From NCBI RefSeq assembly GCF_000719955.1, contig NZ_JOII01000016.1:62001-126000 (forward strand): a stretch of DNA of 64,000 bases, given 5' to 3'. A program made the translations under genes and the position numbers. Positions 1 through 12,226 of the stretch are shown piece by piece. The DNA is from Streptomyces albidoflavus. Its GTDB lineage: Bacteria > Actinomycetota > Actinomycetes > Streptomycetales > Streptomycetaceae. The number at the start of each line of letters is the position of its first letter. Position 1 is the first letter of the stretch. The notes below the pieces were generated by a model that worked only from the letters and a program-made list of their open reading frames with translations, searched no databases and was not told the origin of the DNA.

Positions 1-201
1 CGCGCCTTCAGCGCCGTCTGCACCCACCGGTCCTGCCCGCTGCACCAGATCAAGGGCACCGTCTCCACCTGCACCTGCCACGGCAGCCGGTTCGACGTCA
101 CCACCGGAGAGGTGCTGCGGGGCCCCGCCGTCGCCCCGCTCACCGAACTCGACGTCTCCGCCGACGGCGGCCGCCTCGTCGCCCGCCCCCGGCCCGCCTG
201 A
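1..201 (+). CDS. Rieske [2Fe-2S] domain protein, C-terminal part (5' end outside window)
   Basis: The reading frame is open from base 1 and ends at a TGA at 199-201, so only the last 66 residues are seen. They hold both halves of a Rieske cluster site: a C-x-H element (VCTHRSCPL) and a C-x-C-H-G element (CTCHGSRFD). These supply the two Cys and two His ligands of a [2Fe-2S] cluster. The fragment then ends in a short beta-rich tail typical of small Rieske domains. The N-terminus is missing, so I cannot tell whether it is a lipoprotein or Tat-exported Rieske protein (common in Streptomyces) or a soluble ferredoxin-like protein. The call is secure at domain level only. Confidence 0.85.
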   Translation, partial: RAFSAVCTHRSCPLHQIKGTVSTCTCHGSRFDVTTGEVLRGPAVAPLTELDVSADGGRLVARPRPA

Positions 202-264
202 CCCGGCCGCCCCTCGTCCCGGCCCCGTCACTGCGGGTGACGTCGGAGTGTCGGTGGCCGACAG

Positions 265-270
265 TAGGGT
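265..270 (+). promoter_or_regulatory. -10 hexamer for leaderless uvrC
   Basis: TAGGGT fits the actinobacterial TANNNT -10 and lies exactly 7 nt before the ATG at 278. Transcription would start at or next to the start codon. No convincing -35 is visible. This argues for the ATG at 278 over the upstream in-frame GTG at 248. Confidence 0.55.
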
Positions 271-277
271 GTCTGAC

Positions 278-2992
278 ATGGCCGACCCCTCCAGCTACCG
301 TCCGAAGCCGGGGCAGATCCCTGACTCCCCGGGCGTCTACCGCTTCCGCGACGACCACCGCCGGGTGATCTACGTCGGGAAGGCGAAAAGCCTGCGCCAG
401 CGCCTCTCCAGCTACTTCCAGGACCTGGCCGGCCTCCACCCGCGCACCCGCACCATGGTCACCACCGCCTCCTCCGTGGAGTGGACGGTGGTCTCCACCG
501 AGGTCGAGGCGCTCCAGCTGGAGTACACCTGGATCAAGGAGTTCGACCCCCGGTTCAACGTCAAGTACCGCGACGACAAGAGCTATCCGTACCTCGCGGT
601 GACGATGAACGAGGAGTTCCCCCGCGTCCAGGTCATGCGCGGCCAGAAGAAGAAGGGCGTGCGGTACTTCGGCCCGTACGGCCACGCCTGGGCCATCCGC
701 GACACCGTCGACCTGCTGCTGCGGGTCTTCCCCGTCCGCACCTGCTCGGCCGGCGTCTTCAAGAACGCCGCCCGCACCGGCCGCCCCTGCCTGCTGGGGT
801 ACATCGGCAAGTGCGCCGCCCCCTGCGTCGGCCGCATCAGCCCCGAGGACCACCGCGATCTGGCCGAGGAGTTCTGCGACTTCATGGCCGGCCGCACCGG
901 CGCCTACCTGCGCCGCCTGGAGCGGCAGATGCAGGAGGCCGCCGAGGAGATGGAGTACGAGCGGGCCGGGCGCCTGCGCGACGACATCGAGGCGCTGCGC
1001 CGCGCCATGGAGAAGTCCGCCGTCGTCCTCGCCGACGCCACCGACGCCGACCTCATCGCCGTCGCCGAGGACGAACTGGAGGCGGCCGTCCAGATCTTCC
1101 ACGTGCGCGGCGGCCGGGTTCGCGGCCAGCGCGGCTGGGTCACCGACAAGGTCGAGGCGGTCGACACCGCCGGCCTCGTCGGCCACGCCCTCCAGCAGCT
1201 CTACGGCGAGGAGCGCGGTGAAGGCGTCCCCAAGGAGGTCCTGGTCCCCGCCCTTCCCGAGAACACCGAGGCCGTCTCCCAGTGGCTCGGCGACCGGCGC
1301 GGCACCCAGGTCTCCCTGCGCATCCCGCAGCGCGGCGACAAGAAGTCCCTGATGGAGACGGTCCAGCGGAACGCCCAGCAGTCCCTGGTCCTGCACAAGA
1401 CCAGACGCGCCTCCGACCTGACCACCCGCTCCCGCGCCCTGGAGGAGATCGCCGAGGCGCTGGAGCTGGAGAGCGCCCCGCTGCGCATCGAGTGCTACGA
1501 CATCTCCCACTTCCAGGGCGACGACGTGGTGGCCTCGATGGTGGTCTTCGAGGACGGGCTGGCCCGCAAGAGCGAGTACCGCCGCTTCCAGATCAAGGGC
1601 CGGGCCGGCGACACCCAGCTCTGGCACGGCCAGGGCCAGGACGACGTCCGCTCGATGCACGAGGTGATCACCCGCCGTTTCCGCCGCTACCTGAGCGACC
1701 GGGAGCGCACCGGCGAGTGGACCGAGGAGCAGGACGCCACGGAGGGCGGTGAGGTCACCGCCTCCCTCACCGACGAGGACGGCCGCCCCAAGCGGTTCGC
1801 CTACCCGCCGCAGCTCGTCGTGGTCGACGGCGGCCAGCCCCAGGTCGCCGCCGCGCAGCGGGCCCTGGACGAACTGGGCATCGACGACATCGCCGTCTGC
1901 GGCCTCGCCAAGCGCCTGGAGGAGGTCTGGGTCCCCGGCCAGGACGACCCGGTCGTCCTGCCCCGCACCAGCGAGGGCCTCTACCTCCTCCAGCGCATCC
2001 GCGACGAGGCCCACCGCTTCGCCATCACCTACCAGCGGGCCAAGCGCTCCAAGCGCATCCGCACCAGCCCCCTCGACGACGTCCCCGGCCTCGGCGAGAC
2101 CCGCAAGCAGGCCCTGGTCAAGTACTTCGGCTCGGTCCGCAAACTCCGCGCCGCCACCGTCGAGCAGATCTGCGAGGTCCCCGGCATAGGCCGCAAGACC
2201 GCCCTCGCCGTCGCCGCCACCCTGGCGCAGTCCGCTCCCTCGGTCGCGGTCAACACCGCCACCGGCGAGATCGTCGGGGACGACGACACCGACGAGTCAC
2301 CGGAGAACAGGGAGGCTCCCGCGACTTCGGGGGAGAGCGACGGCCCGGACACCGGGGGCGGGACAGGCCCGTCCACTCCGGAGAGCCGGGGAGCGGACCG
2401 TCCGGCGACCGGCTCCGAGGGGGAACAGGACAGTCCGGCGGACGGCTCGGCCCAGGGGGACAGCCCCTCGGCGGAGCCCGTCGAGGGGGAGCCCGCCGGT
2501 TCCGGTGAGGCGGAGCCCGGCGCCGAGGGCCCGGGCGGGCCGCTCGCCGCCGGCCTCCCGCAGGACGAGCCCGCTCCGCAGGAGACCGCCCCGGCACCGC
2601 CCGCCCTGGGCCTGCCGCAGGACGGGCCCCGGTCGTACGGCGACGCGCTTCCGCTCGTCCACCCGGCCCCGTCGGCGCCCCAGCCGGGCGACGCGCGGAC
2701 CGCGCGGGTGCCAGGGGAGGGGGACGCCGCGCCGATCCAGGGGGTGGCTCCGCAGCCCGCCCAGGGGGAAGCGGCCCCCGGCGGGGGCGTCGCGGCCGGG
2801 CCGGGTGGCAATTCCCCGGGCCCGCACCGCGCGGCCGGTTCCCCGGATGGCGGTGTGGCGGGACAGACTGGAGATCCGGAGGTGTCCGGCCCGGCCGAGC
2901 AGGAGAGGCCGGGCGACCGGACAGCACCGGACGGCGGGCCTGACCAGGCGCCGCCGCAGACCGCACCGAAGAACCGGGGGCAGCAGACATGA
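278..2992 (+). CDS. uvrC: UvrABC system protein C with long disordered C-terminal tail
   Basis: UvrC is the dual-incision endonuclease subunit of nucleotide excision repair. Domains in order: an N-terminal GIY-YIG nuclease (about residues 14-95; GVYRF and YVGKAK visible), a UVR motif that binds UvrB (about 225-242, [12 protein letters not shown]), an RNase H-like nuclease (about 405-580, with CYDISHFQG and VVVDGGQPQ) and tandem helix-hairpin-helix DNA-binding motifs ([10 protein letters not shown] and [10 protein letters not shown], ending about 648). A Gly/Pro/Glu-rich low-complexity tail of about 255 residues follows and is not part of the usual UvrC of about 600-650 residues. The ATG at 278 is chosen because a -10 hexamer lies 7 nt upstream; a GTG at 248 would add ten residues. 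The stop overlaps the rapZ start (ATGA), implying translational coupling. Confidence 0.96.
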   Translation: MADPSSYRPKPGQIPDSPGVYRFRDDHRRVIYVGKAKSLRQRLSSYFQDLAGLHPRTRTMVTTASSVEWTVVSTEVEALQLEYTWIKEFDPRFNVKYRDDKSYPYLAVTMNEEFPRVQVMRGQKKKGVRYFGPYGHAWAIRDTVDLLLRVFPVRTCSAGVFKNAARTGRPCLLGYIGKCAAPCVGRISPEDHRDLAEEFCDFMAGRTGAYLRRLERQMQEAAEEMEYERAGRLRDDIEALRRAMEKSAVVLADATDADLIAVAEDELEAAVQIFHVRGGRVRGQRGWVTDKVEAVDTAGLVGHALQQLYGEERGEGVPKEVLVPALPENTEAVSQWLGDRRGTQVSLRIPQRGDKKSLMETVQRNAQQSLVLHKTRRASDLTTRSRALEEIAEALELESAPLRIECYDISHFQGDDVVASMVVFEDGLARKSEYRRFQIKGRAGDTQLWHGQGQDDVRSMHEVITRRFRRYLSDRERTGEWTEEQDATEGGEVTASLTDEDGRPKRFAYPPQLVVVDGGQPQVAAAQRALDELGIDDIAVCGLAKRLEEVWVPGQDDPVVLPRTSEGLYLLQRIRDEAHRFAITYQRAKRSKRIRTSPLDDVPGLGETRKQALVKYFGSVRKLRAATVEQICEVPGIGRKTALAVAATLAQSAPSVAVNTATGEIVGDDDTDESPENREAPATSGESDGPDTGGGTGPSTPESRGADRPATGSEGEQDSPADGSAQGDSPSAEPVEGEPAGSGEAEPGAEGPGGPLAAGLPQDEPAPQETAPAPPALGLPQDGPRSYGDALPLVHPAPSAPQPGDARTARVPGEGDAAPIQGVAPQPAQGEAAPGGGVAAGPGGNSPGPHRAAGSPDGGVAGQTGDPEVSGPAEQERPGDRTAPDGGPDQAPPQTAPKNRGQQT

Positions 2993-3924
2993 CCGAGCAC
3001 GACGGAGACGAGGCACAGGTGGGTACGGGCACGACCGGCGAGGCGGTGGAGGCCACCGAGACGGCCATCCCCGAGCTGGTGATCATCTCCGGGATGTCCG
3101 GCGCGGGGCGCAGCACCGCCGCCAAGTGCCTGGAGGACCTCGGCTGGTTCGTCGTGGACAACCTGCCGCCCGCCCTCATCCCCACCATGGTGGAGCTGGG
3201 CGCCCGCTCGCAGGGGAACGTCGCCCGGATCGCCGTCGTCGTGGACGTGCGCGGCCGCCGCTTCTTCGACAACCTCCGCGAGTCCCTCGCCGACCTCGAC
3301 GTCAAGAACGTCACCCGGCGGATCGTCTTCCTGGAGTCCTCCGACGACGCGCTGGTGCGTCGCTTCGAGTCGGTGCGCCGCCCGCACCCCCTCCAGGGCG
3401 ACGGCCGCATCGTCGACGGCATCGCCGCCGAGCGCGACCTGCTGCGCGAGCTGCGCGGCGACGCCGACCTGGTCATCGACACCTCCAGCCTCAACGTCCA
3501 CGAGCTGCGCGCCAAGATGGACGCCCAGTTCGCGGGCGACGAGGAGCCCGAGCTGCGGGCCACGGTGATGTCCTTCGGCTACAAGTACGGCCTGCCCGTC
3601 GACGCCGACCTCGTCGTCGACTGCCGCTTCCTGCCCAACCCGCACTGGGTCCCCGAGCTGCGCCCCTTCACCGGCCTGAACGAAGAGGTGTCGAACTACG
3701 TCTTCAGCCGCCCCGGCGCCAAGGAGTTCCTGGACCAGTACACGGAGCTGCTCCAGCTGATCGCCCGCGGATACCGCCGCGAGGGCAAGCGGTACGTGAC
3801 GATCGCCGTCGGGTGTACCGGCGGCAAGCACCGCTCCGTGGCCATGTCCGAGAAGCTCGCCTCGCGTCTCGCCTCCGAGGGCGTCGAGACCGTCGTCGTC
3901 CACCGCGACATGGGCCGGGAATGA
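2989..3924 (+). CDS. rapZ: RapZ/YvcJ-family nucleotide-binding protein
   Basis: This 311-residue protein of the RapZ (YvcJ) family binds nucleotides; the E. coli member is the RNase adapter that controls glmZ sRNA and hence GlmS. The P-loop is at about residues 33-43 and reads GMSGAGRST, with Arg where the Walker A Lys normally is. [13 protein letters not shown] segment follows, and the C-terminal half carries the family signature [18 protein letters not shown]. It overlaps uvrC by 4 nt at its start and yvcK by 4 nt at its end. The order uvrC-rapZ-yvcK-whiA is conserved in Gram-positive bacteria. Its RNA or regulatory target in Streptomyces is not evident from the sequence. Confidence 0.94.
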   Translation: MTEHDGDEAQVGTGTTGEAVEATETAIPELVIISGMSGAGRSTAAKCLEDLGWFVVDNLPPALIPTMVELGARSQGNVARIAVVVDVRGRRFFDNLRESLADLDVKNVTRRIVFLESSDDALVRRFESVRRPHPLQGDGRIVDGIAAERDLLRELRGDADLVIDTSSLNVHELRAKMDAQFAGDEEPELRATVMSFGYKYGLPVDADLVVDCRFLPNPHWVPELRPFTGLNEEVSNYVFSRPGAKEFLDQYTELLQLIARGYRREGKRYVTIAVGCTGGKHRSVAMSEKLASRLASEGVETVVVHRDMGRE

Positions 3925-4982
3925 CCGGCCGCCCCTCGCGCCTGCGGCGGATGCGGCGGACCACCCCGCCCGCGGCACCTCTGGGGTGGACGCCCCGCCC
4001 GCGCCCCCGGGGCCGCGGCGCCCAGCCCAAGGTCGTCGCCCTCGGCGGCGGCATGGGGCTGTCCGCCTCGCTGACCGCGCTGCGCCGCATCACCGGGGAC
4101 CTGACCGCCGTCGTCACCGTCGCCGACGACGGCGGCTCCAGCGGCCGTCTCCGCGACGAACTGGGCGTGCTGCCCCCGGGGGACCTGCGCAAGGCGCTGG
4201 CCGCGCTCTGCGGGGACGACGACTGGGGCCAGACCTGGTCCCGGGTGATCCAGCACCGCTTCCACTCCCGTGGCGACCTGCACGACCACGCCGTGGGCAA
4301 CCTGCTGATCGTCGCCCTCTGGGAGCAGCTCGGCGACCACGTCCAGGCGCTGGACCTGGTCGGCACCCTGCTCGGCGCGCACGGCAGGGTGCTGCCCATG
4401 TCCGCCGTCCCCCTGGAGCTCCAGGCGCTGGTGCGGGGCCACGACCCGGCCCGCCCGGACGACGTGGACACGGTGCGCGGCCAGGCGACCGTGGCGCTGA
4501 CCCCCGGCGAGGTCCAGTCGGTGCACCTGGTGCCGCACGACCCGCCGGCCGTGCCGGAGGCGGTCGAGGCGGTCCTCGACGCGGACTGGGTGGTGCTCGG
4601 TCCGGGCTCCTGGTTCTCCTCGGTCATCCCGCATCTTCTGGTGCCCGAACTGCTCGACGCGCTGCTCTCCACCAAGGCCCGCCGGGTCCTCTCGCTCAAC
4701 CTCGCGCCGCAACCCGGAGAAACCGAGGGGTTCTCCCCGCAGCGTCATTTGGAGGTTTTGGCCCGACACGCCCCTAAACTCGCCCTGGACGTGGTGCTCG
4801 CCGACGAGGCGGCCGTGCCCGACCGTCTCTCCCTCGACGACGCCGCCCGGCGTCTGGGCGCGACGGTCGAGCTGGCGCCCGTGGCCCGCCCTGACGGCAG
4901 CCCCCGGCACGACCCGGAGCTGCTGGCGGCCGCGTACGACCGTATTTTCCGGATGCATGGAAGGATCGGCCCATGGCGATGA
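3921..4982 (+). CDS. yvcK: YvcK/CofD-like gluconeogenesis factor
   Basis: A 353-residue protein of the YvcK (CofD-like, UPF0052) family, linked in Bacillus and Mycobacterium to growth on gluconeogenic carbon sources, cell shape and UDP-sugar binding. The glycine-rich motif [12 protein letters not shown] (about residues 40-51) and [22 protein letters not shown] are diagnostic. The ATG at 3921 overlaps the rapZ stop. The first ~35 residues are Arg/Pro-rich and poorly conserved, so an ATG at 3951 is a possible alternative. The last 10 nt overlap whiA, continuing the coupled run. Confidence 0.93.
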   Translation: MTGRPSRLRRMRRTTPPAAPLGWTPRPRPRGRGAQPKVVALGGGMGLSASLTALRRITGDLTAVVTVADDGGSSGRLRDELGVLPPGDLRKALAALCGDDDWGQTWSRVIQHRFHSRGDLHDHAVGNLLIVALWEQLGDHVQALDLVGTLLGAHGRVLPMSAVPLELQALVRGHDPARPDDVDTVRGQATVALTPGEVQSVHLVPHDPPAVPEAVEAVLDADWVVLGPGSWFSSVIPHLLVPELLDALLSTKARRVLSLNLAPQPGETEGFSPQRHLEVLARHAPKLALDVVLADEAAVPDRLSLDDAARRLGATVELAPVARPDGSPRHDPELLAAAYDRIFRMHGRIGPWR

Positions 4983-5962
4983 CGGCAGCGGTGAAGGACG
5001 AGGTCTCCCGGCTTCCCGTCACCCGCACCTGTTGCAGGAAGGCGGAGGTCTCCGCGCTCCTGCGGTTCGCGGGTGGGCTGCACCTGGTGAGCGGCCGCAT
5101 CGTGATCGAGGCGGAGCTGGACACGGCGATGGCCGCCCGGCGCCTCAAGCGGGACATCCTGGAGATCTTCGGACACAGTTCCGAACTGATCGTGATGGCC
5201 CCCGGCGGGCTGCGCCGGGGTTCGCGGTACGTGGTGCGGGTGGTGGCCGGCGGTGACCAGCTGGCCCGGCAGACGGGGCTGGTCGACGGCCGGGGCCGCC
5301 CGATCAGAGGGCTGCCGCCGCAGGTCGTCTCCGGCGCCACCTGCGACGCCGAGGCCGCCTGGCGGGGTGCCTTCCTCGCCCACGGCTCGCTCACCGAGCC
5401 CGGCCGCTCCTCCTCCCTGGAGGTCACCTGCCCCGGCCCGGAGGCGGCCCTCGCCCTGGTCGGCGCGGCCCGCAGGCTCTCCATCGCCGGCAAGGCCCGC
5501 GAGGTGCGCGGCGTGGACCGGGTCGTGGTCCGCGACGGCGACGCCATTGGCGCCCTGCTGACCCGCCTCGGCGCCCACGAGTCGGTCCTCGCCTGGGAGG
5601 AGCGGCGGATGCGGCGCGAGGTGCGCGCCACCGCCAACCGCCTGGCCAACTTCGACGACGCCAACCTCCGCCGCTCGGCGCGGGCCGCCGTCGCCGCCGG
5701 CGCCCGGGTCCAGCGCGCCCTGGAGATCCTGGGCGAGGAGGTCCCCGAGCACCTCGCCGCCGCCGGCCGGCTCCGCATGGAGCACAAGCAGGCGTCGCTG
5801 GAGGAGCTGGGCGCCCTCGCCGACCCGCCGCTCACCAAGGACGCCGTCGCCGGACGCATCCGGCGCCTGCTGGCCATGGCCGACAAGCGCGCCCAGGACC
5901 TGGGCATCGCCGGCACCGAGGCCGGTCTCAGCGAGGATCTGGCCGACCACCTCGTCGGCTGA
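4973..5962 (+). CDS. whiA: Sporulation transcription factor WhiA
   Basis: WhiA (329 aa) is the DNA-binding regulator that acts with WhiB to trigger sporulation septation in aerial hyphae. The N-terminal half is a degenerate LAGLIDADG homing-endonuclease fold ([16 protein letters not shown] near residues 22-37), and the C-terminal part is a helix-turn-helix DUF199 domain ([24 protein letters not shown] near residues 280-303). The ATG at 4973 lies inside the 3' end of yvcK in another frame (10 nt overlap). A strong hairpin at 6020-6054 closes the operon. Confidence 0.96.
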   Translation: MAMTAAVKDEVSRLPVTRTCCRKAEVSALLRFAGGLHLVSGRIVIEAELDTAMAARRLKRDILEIFGHSSELIVMAPGGLRRGSRYVVRVVAGGDQLARQTGLVDGRGRPIRGLPPQVVSGATCDAEAAWRGAFLAHGSLTEPGRSSSLEVTCPGPEAALALVGAARRLSIAGKAREVRGVDRVVVRDGDAIGALLTRLGAHESVLAWEERRMRREVRATANRLANFDDANLRRSARAAVAAGARVQRALEILGEEVPEHLAAAGRLRMEHKQASLEELGALADPPLTKDAVAGRIRRLLAMADKRAQDLGIAGTEAGLSEDLADHLVG

Positions 5963-6019
5963 CGCACCCCCTGGTCAACGCGGGCGGCCCCGGCTCGCCC
6001 GTACGGATGAAGCACCGAC

Positions 6020-6054
6020 CGGCCCCGCCTCCCGGACACGGGAGAGCGGGGCCG
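6020..6054 (+). terminator. Hairpin terminator after whiA
   Basis: Arms CGGCCCCGC and GCGGGGCCG enclose an inner stem CTCCCG/CGGGAG with loop GACA. The stem is about 15 bp with one unpaired base. There is no T-run, as is usual in Streptomyces. Confidence 0.75.
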
Positions 6055-6222
6055 TTCCGGTCGCGGCCGGGGGCAACCGCGCGTACCCTGCGGCCGGTTG
6101 ACGGAGCGTGACGAGAGGGCCGTGGCGGGGGTGCGCGGAACCGCCGTACCGGCTACCGGACAGTAGCGCCGGGGACGCCCCGGGCGGTCTCCTCCGATGT
6201 CACTCCCCGGGCCCCGGAGAGG

Positions 6223-7308
<1,086 letters not shown>

Positions 7309-7347
7309 CCGCTCCCCGCACGGCAGGCAGCACCGCACGATGAGTGA

Positions 7348-7388
7348 CAGGGTCCGGACCCGCGCGACGCAGCGCGGTCCGGGCCCTG
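7348..7388 (+). terminator. Hairpin in the gap-pgk spacer
   Basis: A long stem pairs CAGGGTCCGGACC with GGTCCGGGCCCTG, has one bulged C and extends into GCGC/GCGC around loop GACGCA. It may be a partial terminator that sets gap above pgk-tpiA, or an mRNA-stabilising element. Confidence 0.6.
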
Positions 7389-7459
7389 TCGCACGCCGGA
7401 CGCGCCCGCCCCACGACCATGCAGCACGAGAGCAGAGCCACGAGTCCAGGAGAGCAGTC

Positions 7460-8671
7460 ATGAAGACGATCGACGAACTTCTCGCCGAGGGCGTGAGCGG
7501 CAAGCGGGTCTTCGTCCGCGCCGACCTCAACGTCCCCCTCGCCGACGGGCAGATCACCGACGACGGCCGTATCCGTGCCGTCCTGCCCACCGTCGAGGCC
7601 CTCACCGGCGCCGGCGCCAAGGTGATCGTCGCCTCGCACCTCGGCCGCCCCAAGGGCGCCCCCGACCCGGCCTTCTCGCTGCTGCCCGCGGCCGAGCGGC
7701 TCGGTGAACTCCTCGGCAAGCCGGTGGCGTTCGCCCAGGACACCGTCGGCCCCGCCGCCCACGCCGCCGTCGACGGGCTGGAGCCCGGCCAGGTCGCGGT
7801 CATCGAGAACCTCCGCTTCAACCCGGGCGAGACCAGCAAGGACGACGCCGAGCGCGCCACCTTCGCCGACGAACTCGCCGCGCTGGCCGACGTCTACGTG
7901 GGCGACGGCTTCGGCGCCGTGCACCGCAAGCACGCGTCCGTCTACGACCTCCCGGCCCGCCTGCCGCACTACGCCGGCTACCTCATCGCCACCGAGGTCG
8001 GCGTCCTCCAGAAGCTGACCGAGGAGGTCCAGCGCCCCTACGCGGTGGTCCTCGGCGGCGCCAAGGTCTCCGACAAGCTCGGCGTCATCGACAACCTGCT
8101 GGAGAAGGCCGACCGCATCCTGATCGGCGGCGGCATGGTCTTCACCTTCCTCAAGGCCAAGGGGTACGAGGTCGGTGCCTCGATGCTCCAGGAGGACCAG
8201 ATCCCGGTCGTCCAGGAGTACCTGAAGCGCGCCGAGGAGAAGGGTGTGGAGTTCGTCCTCCCCGTCGACGTGGTCGTCTCCGGCGGCTTCCCCGACCTGA
8301 AGGCCAAGGAGCCCACCCACCCCGACACCGTCCCCGCCGACGCCATCCCCGCCGGTCAGGTGGGCCTGGACATCGGCCCCGCCACCGCGGAGCTGTACGC
8401 CGCCAAGCTCGCCGACGCCCGCACCATCTTCTGGAACGGGCCGATGGGGGTCTTCGAGCACCCCGACTACGCTGGCGGCACCCGGGCAGTGGCCCAGGCC
8501 CTGCTCGACTCCCCGGCCTTCACGGTCGTCGGCGGCGGCGACTCCGCCGCGGCCGTCCGGCTGCTGGGCTTCGACGAAAACGCATACGGACACATCTCGA
8601 CCGGCGGCGGCGCCAGCCTCGAATACCTCGAGGGCAAGACGCTCCCCGGCCTCGCCGCACTGGAGGACTGA
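7460..8671 (+). CDS. pgk: Phosphoglycerate kinase
   Basis: Pgk (403 aa) transfers the acyl phosphate of 1,3-bisphosphoglycerate to ADP in glycolysis. The N-terminal substrate-binding motif [11 protein letters not shown], then SHLGRPKG and ENLRFNPGE, and the C-terminal nucleotide-binding region ([21 protein letters not shown]) are all present. The ATG at 7460 follows a CCAGGAGAG ribosome-binding site. The open frame runs back to 7340, but that stretch lies in the hairpin spacer and is not conserved-looking. It is followed closely by tpiA (6 nt). Confidence 0.98.
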   Translation: MKTIDELLAEGVSGKRVFVRADLNVPLADGQITDDGRIRAVLPTVEALTGAGAKVIVASHLGRPKGAPDPAFSLLPAAERLGELLGKPVAFAQDTVGPAAHAAVDGLEPGQVAVIENLRFNPGETSKDDAERATFADELAALADVYVGDGFGAVHRKHASVYDLPARLPHYAGYLIATEVGVLQKLTEEVQRPYAVVLGGAKVSDKLGVIDNLLEKADRILIGGGMVFTFLKAKGYEVGASMLQEDQIPVVQEYLKRAEEKGVEFVLPVDVVVSGGFPDLKAKEPTHPDTVPADAIPAGQVGLDIGPATAELYAAKLADARTIFWNGPMGVFEHPDYAGGTRAVAQALLDSPAFTVVGGGDSAAAVRLLGFDENAYGHISTGGGASLEYLEGKTLPGLAALED

Positions 8672-8677
8672 ACCACC

Positions 8678-9445
<768 letters not shown>

Positions 9446-9463
<18 letters not shown>

Positions 9464-9487
9464 GCCCGCGCTTCCGCGACCAGTGAG
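9446..9487 (+). repeat. Direct duplication of the tpiA 3' end
   Basis: A 19-nt unit (CGCTTCCGCGACCAGTGAG) covering the last codons and stop of tpiA occurs at 9446-9464 and again at 9469-9487, a period of 23 nt. The second copy is outside the gene. It looks like a local slippage duplication. Confidence 0.9.
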
Positions 9488-9578
9488 TATGCGGTAGAGC
9501 GGAATCGTCGTACCCTTGCGGGGGCCGGGGGCACCCGGCCCCCGCAGTCCATCCAGTTCCGAGGAAGTTGGTCCAGCC

Positions 9579-9812
9579 GTGGTTATGGGGTTCTCGATCG
9601 CCCTGATCGTCTTCAGCCTGCTGCTGATGCTGCTGGTGCTGATGCACAAGGGAAAGGGCGGCGGCCTCTCCGACATGTTCGGTGGCGGCATGCAGTCCTC
9701 CGTGGGTGGCTCCTCGGTCGCCGAGCGGAACCTCGACCGGATCACGGTCGTCGTCAGCCTGCTCTGGTTCGCCTGCATCGTGGTGCTCGGCCTGCTGATG
9801 AAGCTGGACTGA
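9579..9812 (+). CDS. secG: Preprotein translocase subunit SecG
   Basis: SecG (77 aa) is the small accessory subunit of the SecYEG protein-export channel. Two transmembrane helices (about residues 5-23 and 54-74) flank a glycine-rich cytoplasmic loop (GKGGGLSDMFGGGMQSS), the family hallmark. The GTG at 9579 has GAGGA about 12 nt upstream; an ATG at 9585 is an alternative start. Its position after gap-pgk-tpiA is the usual one in actinobacteria and firmicutes. Confidence 0.94.
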   Translation: MVMGFSIALIVFSLLLMLLVLMHKGKGGGLSDMFGGGMQSSVGGSSVAERNLDRITVVVSLLWFACIVVLGLLMKLD

Positions 9813-10003
9813 GCCACCCGGCACCGTCGACGCCGGTCCCGATCCGGGCGTGCCGCCTATCATGAGGCGTGCGCCCGGCGGGTGCCGGGTCCGCGGAGCC
9901 CTCAACTCCGCTCCCTGGACCCCCGTCGCGGCATCCGTACACTGGTGCGCCCGCGGCGGAGCCGGTCACGCTTCGCGGCACCATCACGCAGGGAGTGACG
10001 ACT

Positions 10004-10339
10004 GTGGCAAGTGGCAACGCGATCCGCGGCAGCCGGGTCGGAGCGGGGCCCATGGGGGAGGCCGAGCGGGGCGAGTCCGCACCGCGCCTGCGGCTCTCCT
10101 TCTGGTGCGCCAACGGACACGAGACCCAGCCGAGCTTCGCCAGCGACGCGCAGGTCCCCGACACCTGGGACTGCCCCCGCTGCGGCTTCCCCGCCGGCCA
10201 GGACCGGGACGACCCCCCGGCGCCGCCGCGCACCGAACCGTACAAGACGCACCTCGCCTACGTCCGTGAGCGGCGCTCCGACGCCGACGGGGAGGCGATC
10301 CTCGCCGAGGCCCTGGCCAAGCTCCGCGGCGAGATCTGA
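10004..10339 (+). CDS. rbpA: RNA polymerase-binding protein RbpA
   Basis: RbpA (111 aa) is an actinobacterial factor that binds RNA polymerase and group 1/2 sigma factors, stabilises the open complex and affects rifampicin tolerance. The central zinc-binding fold is visible as FWCANGH followed by WDCPRCGFPAG. The C-terminal sigma-interaction region (EPYKTHLAYVRERRSDADGE) is intact. The GTG at 10004 has GGAG 7 nt upstream; the frame is open further back to 9869 without conserved sequence. A candidate promoter with -10 TACACT lies near 9940. Confidence 0.95.
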   Translation: MASGNAIRGSRVGAGPMGEAERGESAPRLRLSFWCANGHETQPSFASDAQVPDTWDCPRCGFPAGQDRDDPPAPPRTEPYKTHLAYVRERRSDADGEAILAEALAKLRGEI

Positions 10340-10352
10340 GCCGTCCGCCGTC

Positions 10353-10380
10353 CGGCCACCGGCCGTTGTCCCGGTGGCCG
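10353..10380 (+). terminator. Weak hairpin after rbpA
   Basis: Arms CGGCCACC and GGTGGCCG pair perfectly over 8 bp around a 12-nt loop, 13 nt after the rbpA stop. Confidence 0.45.
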
Positions 10381-10480
10381 TCTCCCGGCCTCTCTGTGGC
10401 ACCACCGCGAGCGCCCCGCCATCAATTAGGTTGGTGGGGCAGCGGGGCAAGCCCAGACGAGAGAAGGCGGAAAGTCACCG

Positions 10481-12151
10481 ATGAACCCAGCAAGCCGAAC
10501 CGGGCTGTCCCAGCGGCCGCAGTGGACCGCGCTCGCCGACCACCGCGCGGCGCTCGGCGAGGTGAGCCTGCGTCAGCTCTTCGCCGACGACCCGGACCGC
10601 GGTGAGCGGTACACCCTCCGCGTCGGCGACCTGCACATCGACTACTCCAAGCAGCTCGTCACCGACGAGACGCTGACGCTGCTGCGGGAGCTGGCCGAGG
10701 TCACCGACGTGGCCGGGTGGCGCGACGCGATGTACCGCGGCGAGCGCATCAACACCACCGAGAACCGCGCCGTCCTGCACACCGCGCTCCGCGCCCCGCG
10801 CGGCGCCGTCGTCGAGGACGGCGGCCCCGGCGGCCCGAACGTCGTCCCCGAGGTCCACCAGGTCCTCGACCGCATGGCCGACTTCGCCGGCCAGGTGCGC
10901 TCCGGCGCGTGGACCGGCGCCACCGGACGCCCGCTGCGCAACATCGTCAACATCGGCATCGGCGGCTCCGACCTCGGCCCCGCCATGGCCTACGAGGTGC
11001 TGCGCGCCTTCTCCGACCGCGACCTGACGGTGCGTTTCGTCTCCAACGTCGACGGCGCCGACCTCTACGAGTCGGTCCGCGACCTCGACCCGGCCGAGAC
11101 GCTCTTCATCGTCGCCTCCAAGACCTTCACCACCATCGAGACCGTCACCAACGCGACCTCGGCCCGCCGCTGGCTCCTCGACGGCCTCGGCGCCGGCCCC
11201 GAGGCCGTCGCCCGGCACTTCGTGGCGCTCTCCACCAACGCCGAGAAGGTCGCCGAGTTCGGCATCGACCCGGCCAACATGTTCGAGTTCTGGGACTGGG
11301 TCGGCGGCCGCTACTCCTACGACTCGGCCATCGGCCTCTCGCTGATGATCGCCATCGGCCCCGAGCGGTTCCGCGAGATGCTCGACGGCTTCCACCTGGT
11401 CGACGAGCACTTCCGCACCGCGCCCCCCGAGGAGAACGTGCCGCTGCTGCTCGGCCTCCTCGGCATCTGGTACGGCAACTTCCACGACGCCCAGTCGCAC
11501 GTGGTGCTGCCCTACTCGCACTACCTCTCCCGCTTCGCCGCCTACCTCCAGCAGCTCGACATGGAGTCCAACGGCAAGCGCGTCCAGCGCGACGGCGAAC
11601 CCGTCGCCTGGCAGACCGGTCCGGTGGTCTGGGGCACGCCGGGCACCAACGGGCAGCATGCCTACTACCAGTTGCTCCACCAGGGCACCAAGCTGATCCC
11701 CGCCGACTTCATCGGCTTCGCCCGGCCCGTCGAGGAGCTGCCGGACGGCCTCGCCGCCCAGCACGACCTGCTGATGGCCAACTTCTTCGCCCAGACCCAG
11801 GCGCTGGCCTTCGGCAAGACCGCCGAGGAGGTCCGCGCCGAGGGCGTCCCCGAGGAACTGGTGCCGCACCGCACCTTCCCCGGCAACCGGCCCACCACCA
11901 CCATCCTCGCCGACGAGCTGACCCCCTCGGTCCTCGGCCAGCTCGTCGCCCTCTACGAGCACAAGGTGTTCGTGCAGGGCGCCGTCTGGGGCATCGACTC
12001 CTTCGACCAGTGGGGCGTGGAGCTCGGCAAGGTCCTCGCCAAGGAGGTCGAGCCGCTGCTGACCGCCAAGGACGGCGAGCGCTCCACCGACTCCCTGGAC
12101 AGCTCCACCGCCGCCCTCGTCGCCCGCTACCGCGTGCTGCGGGGCCGCTGA
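10481..12151 (+). CDS. pgi: Glucose-6-phosphate isomerase
   Basis: Pgi (556 aa) interconverts glucose 6-phosphate and fructose 6-phosphate. The sugar-isomerase signatures are intact: [11 protein letters not shown] in the phosphate-binding loop, SKTFTTIET, the active-site [19 protein letters not shown] region, and the C-terminal [18 protein letters not shown]. The ATG at 10481 follows a purine-rich GAGAAGGCGGAAAG stretch. It lies next to, but convergent with, the pentose phosphate operon that starts from the same substrate. Confidence 0.98.
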   Translation: MNPASRTGLSQRPQWTALADHRAALGEVSLRQLFADDPDRGERYTLRVGDLHIDYSKQLVTDETLTLLRELAEVTDVAGWRDAMYRGERINTTENRAVLHTALRAPRGAVVEDGGPGGPNVVPEVHQVLDRMADFAGQVRSGAWTGATGRPLRNIVNIGIGGSDLGPAMAYEVLRAFSDRDLTVRFVSNVDGADLYESVRDLDPAETLFIVASKTFTTIETVTNATSARRWLLDGLGAGPEAVARHFVALSTNAEKVAEFGIDPANMFEFWDWVGGRYSYDSAIGLSLMIAIGPERFREMLDGFHLVDEHFRTAPPEENVPLLLGLLGIWYGNFHDAQSHVVLPYSHYLSRFAAYLQQLDMESNGKRVQRDGEPVAWQTGPVVWGTPGTNGQHAYYQLLHQGTKLIPADFIGFARPVEELPDGLAAQHDLLMANFFAQTQALAFGKTAEEVRAEGVPEELVPHRTFPGNRPTTTILADELTPSVLGQLVALYEHKVFVQGAVWGIDSFDQWGVELGKVLAKEVEPLLTAKDGERSTDSLDSSTAALVARYRVLRGR

Positions 12152-12164
12152 CCTCCGTCCGTAC

Positions 12165-12208
12165 GCGCCAGGGCCCGGCCTCCCCGAGGGGAAGCCGGGC
12201 CCTGGCGC
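12165..12208. terminator. Bidirectional terminator between pgi and pgl
   Basis: A perfect 15-bp stem (GCGCCAGGGCCCGGC with its complement) encloses a 14-nt loop in the 75-nt gap between two convergent genes. Confidence 0.9.
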
Positions 12209-12226
12209 CGCGTAGTTCGGCCTGGC

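Noticed and set aside
9813..10003. Possible tRNA or small RNA between secG and rbpA
   Set aside because: No T-loop GTTCGA-like signature or cloverleaf was found; only promoter-like hexamers are seen.
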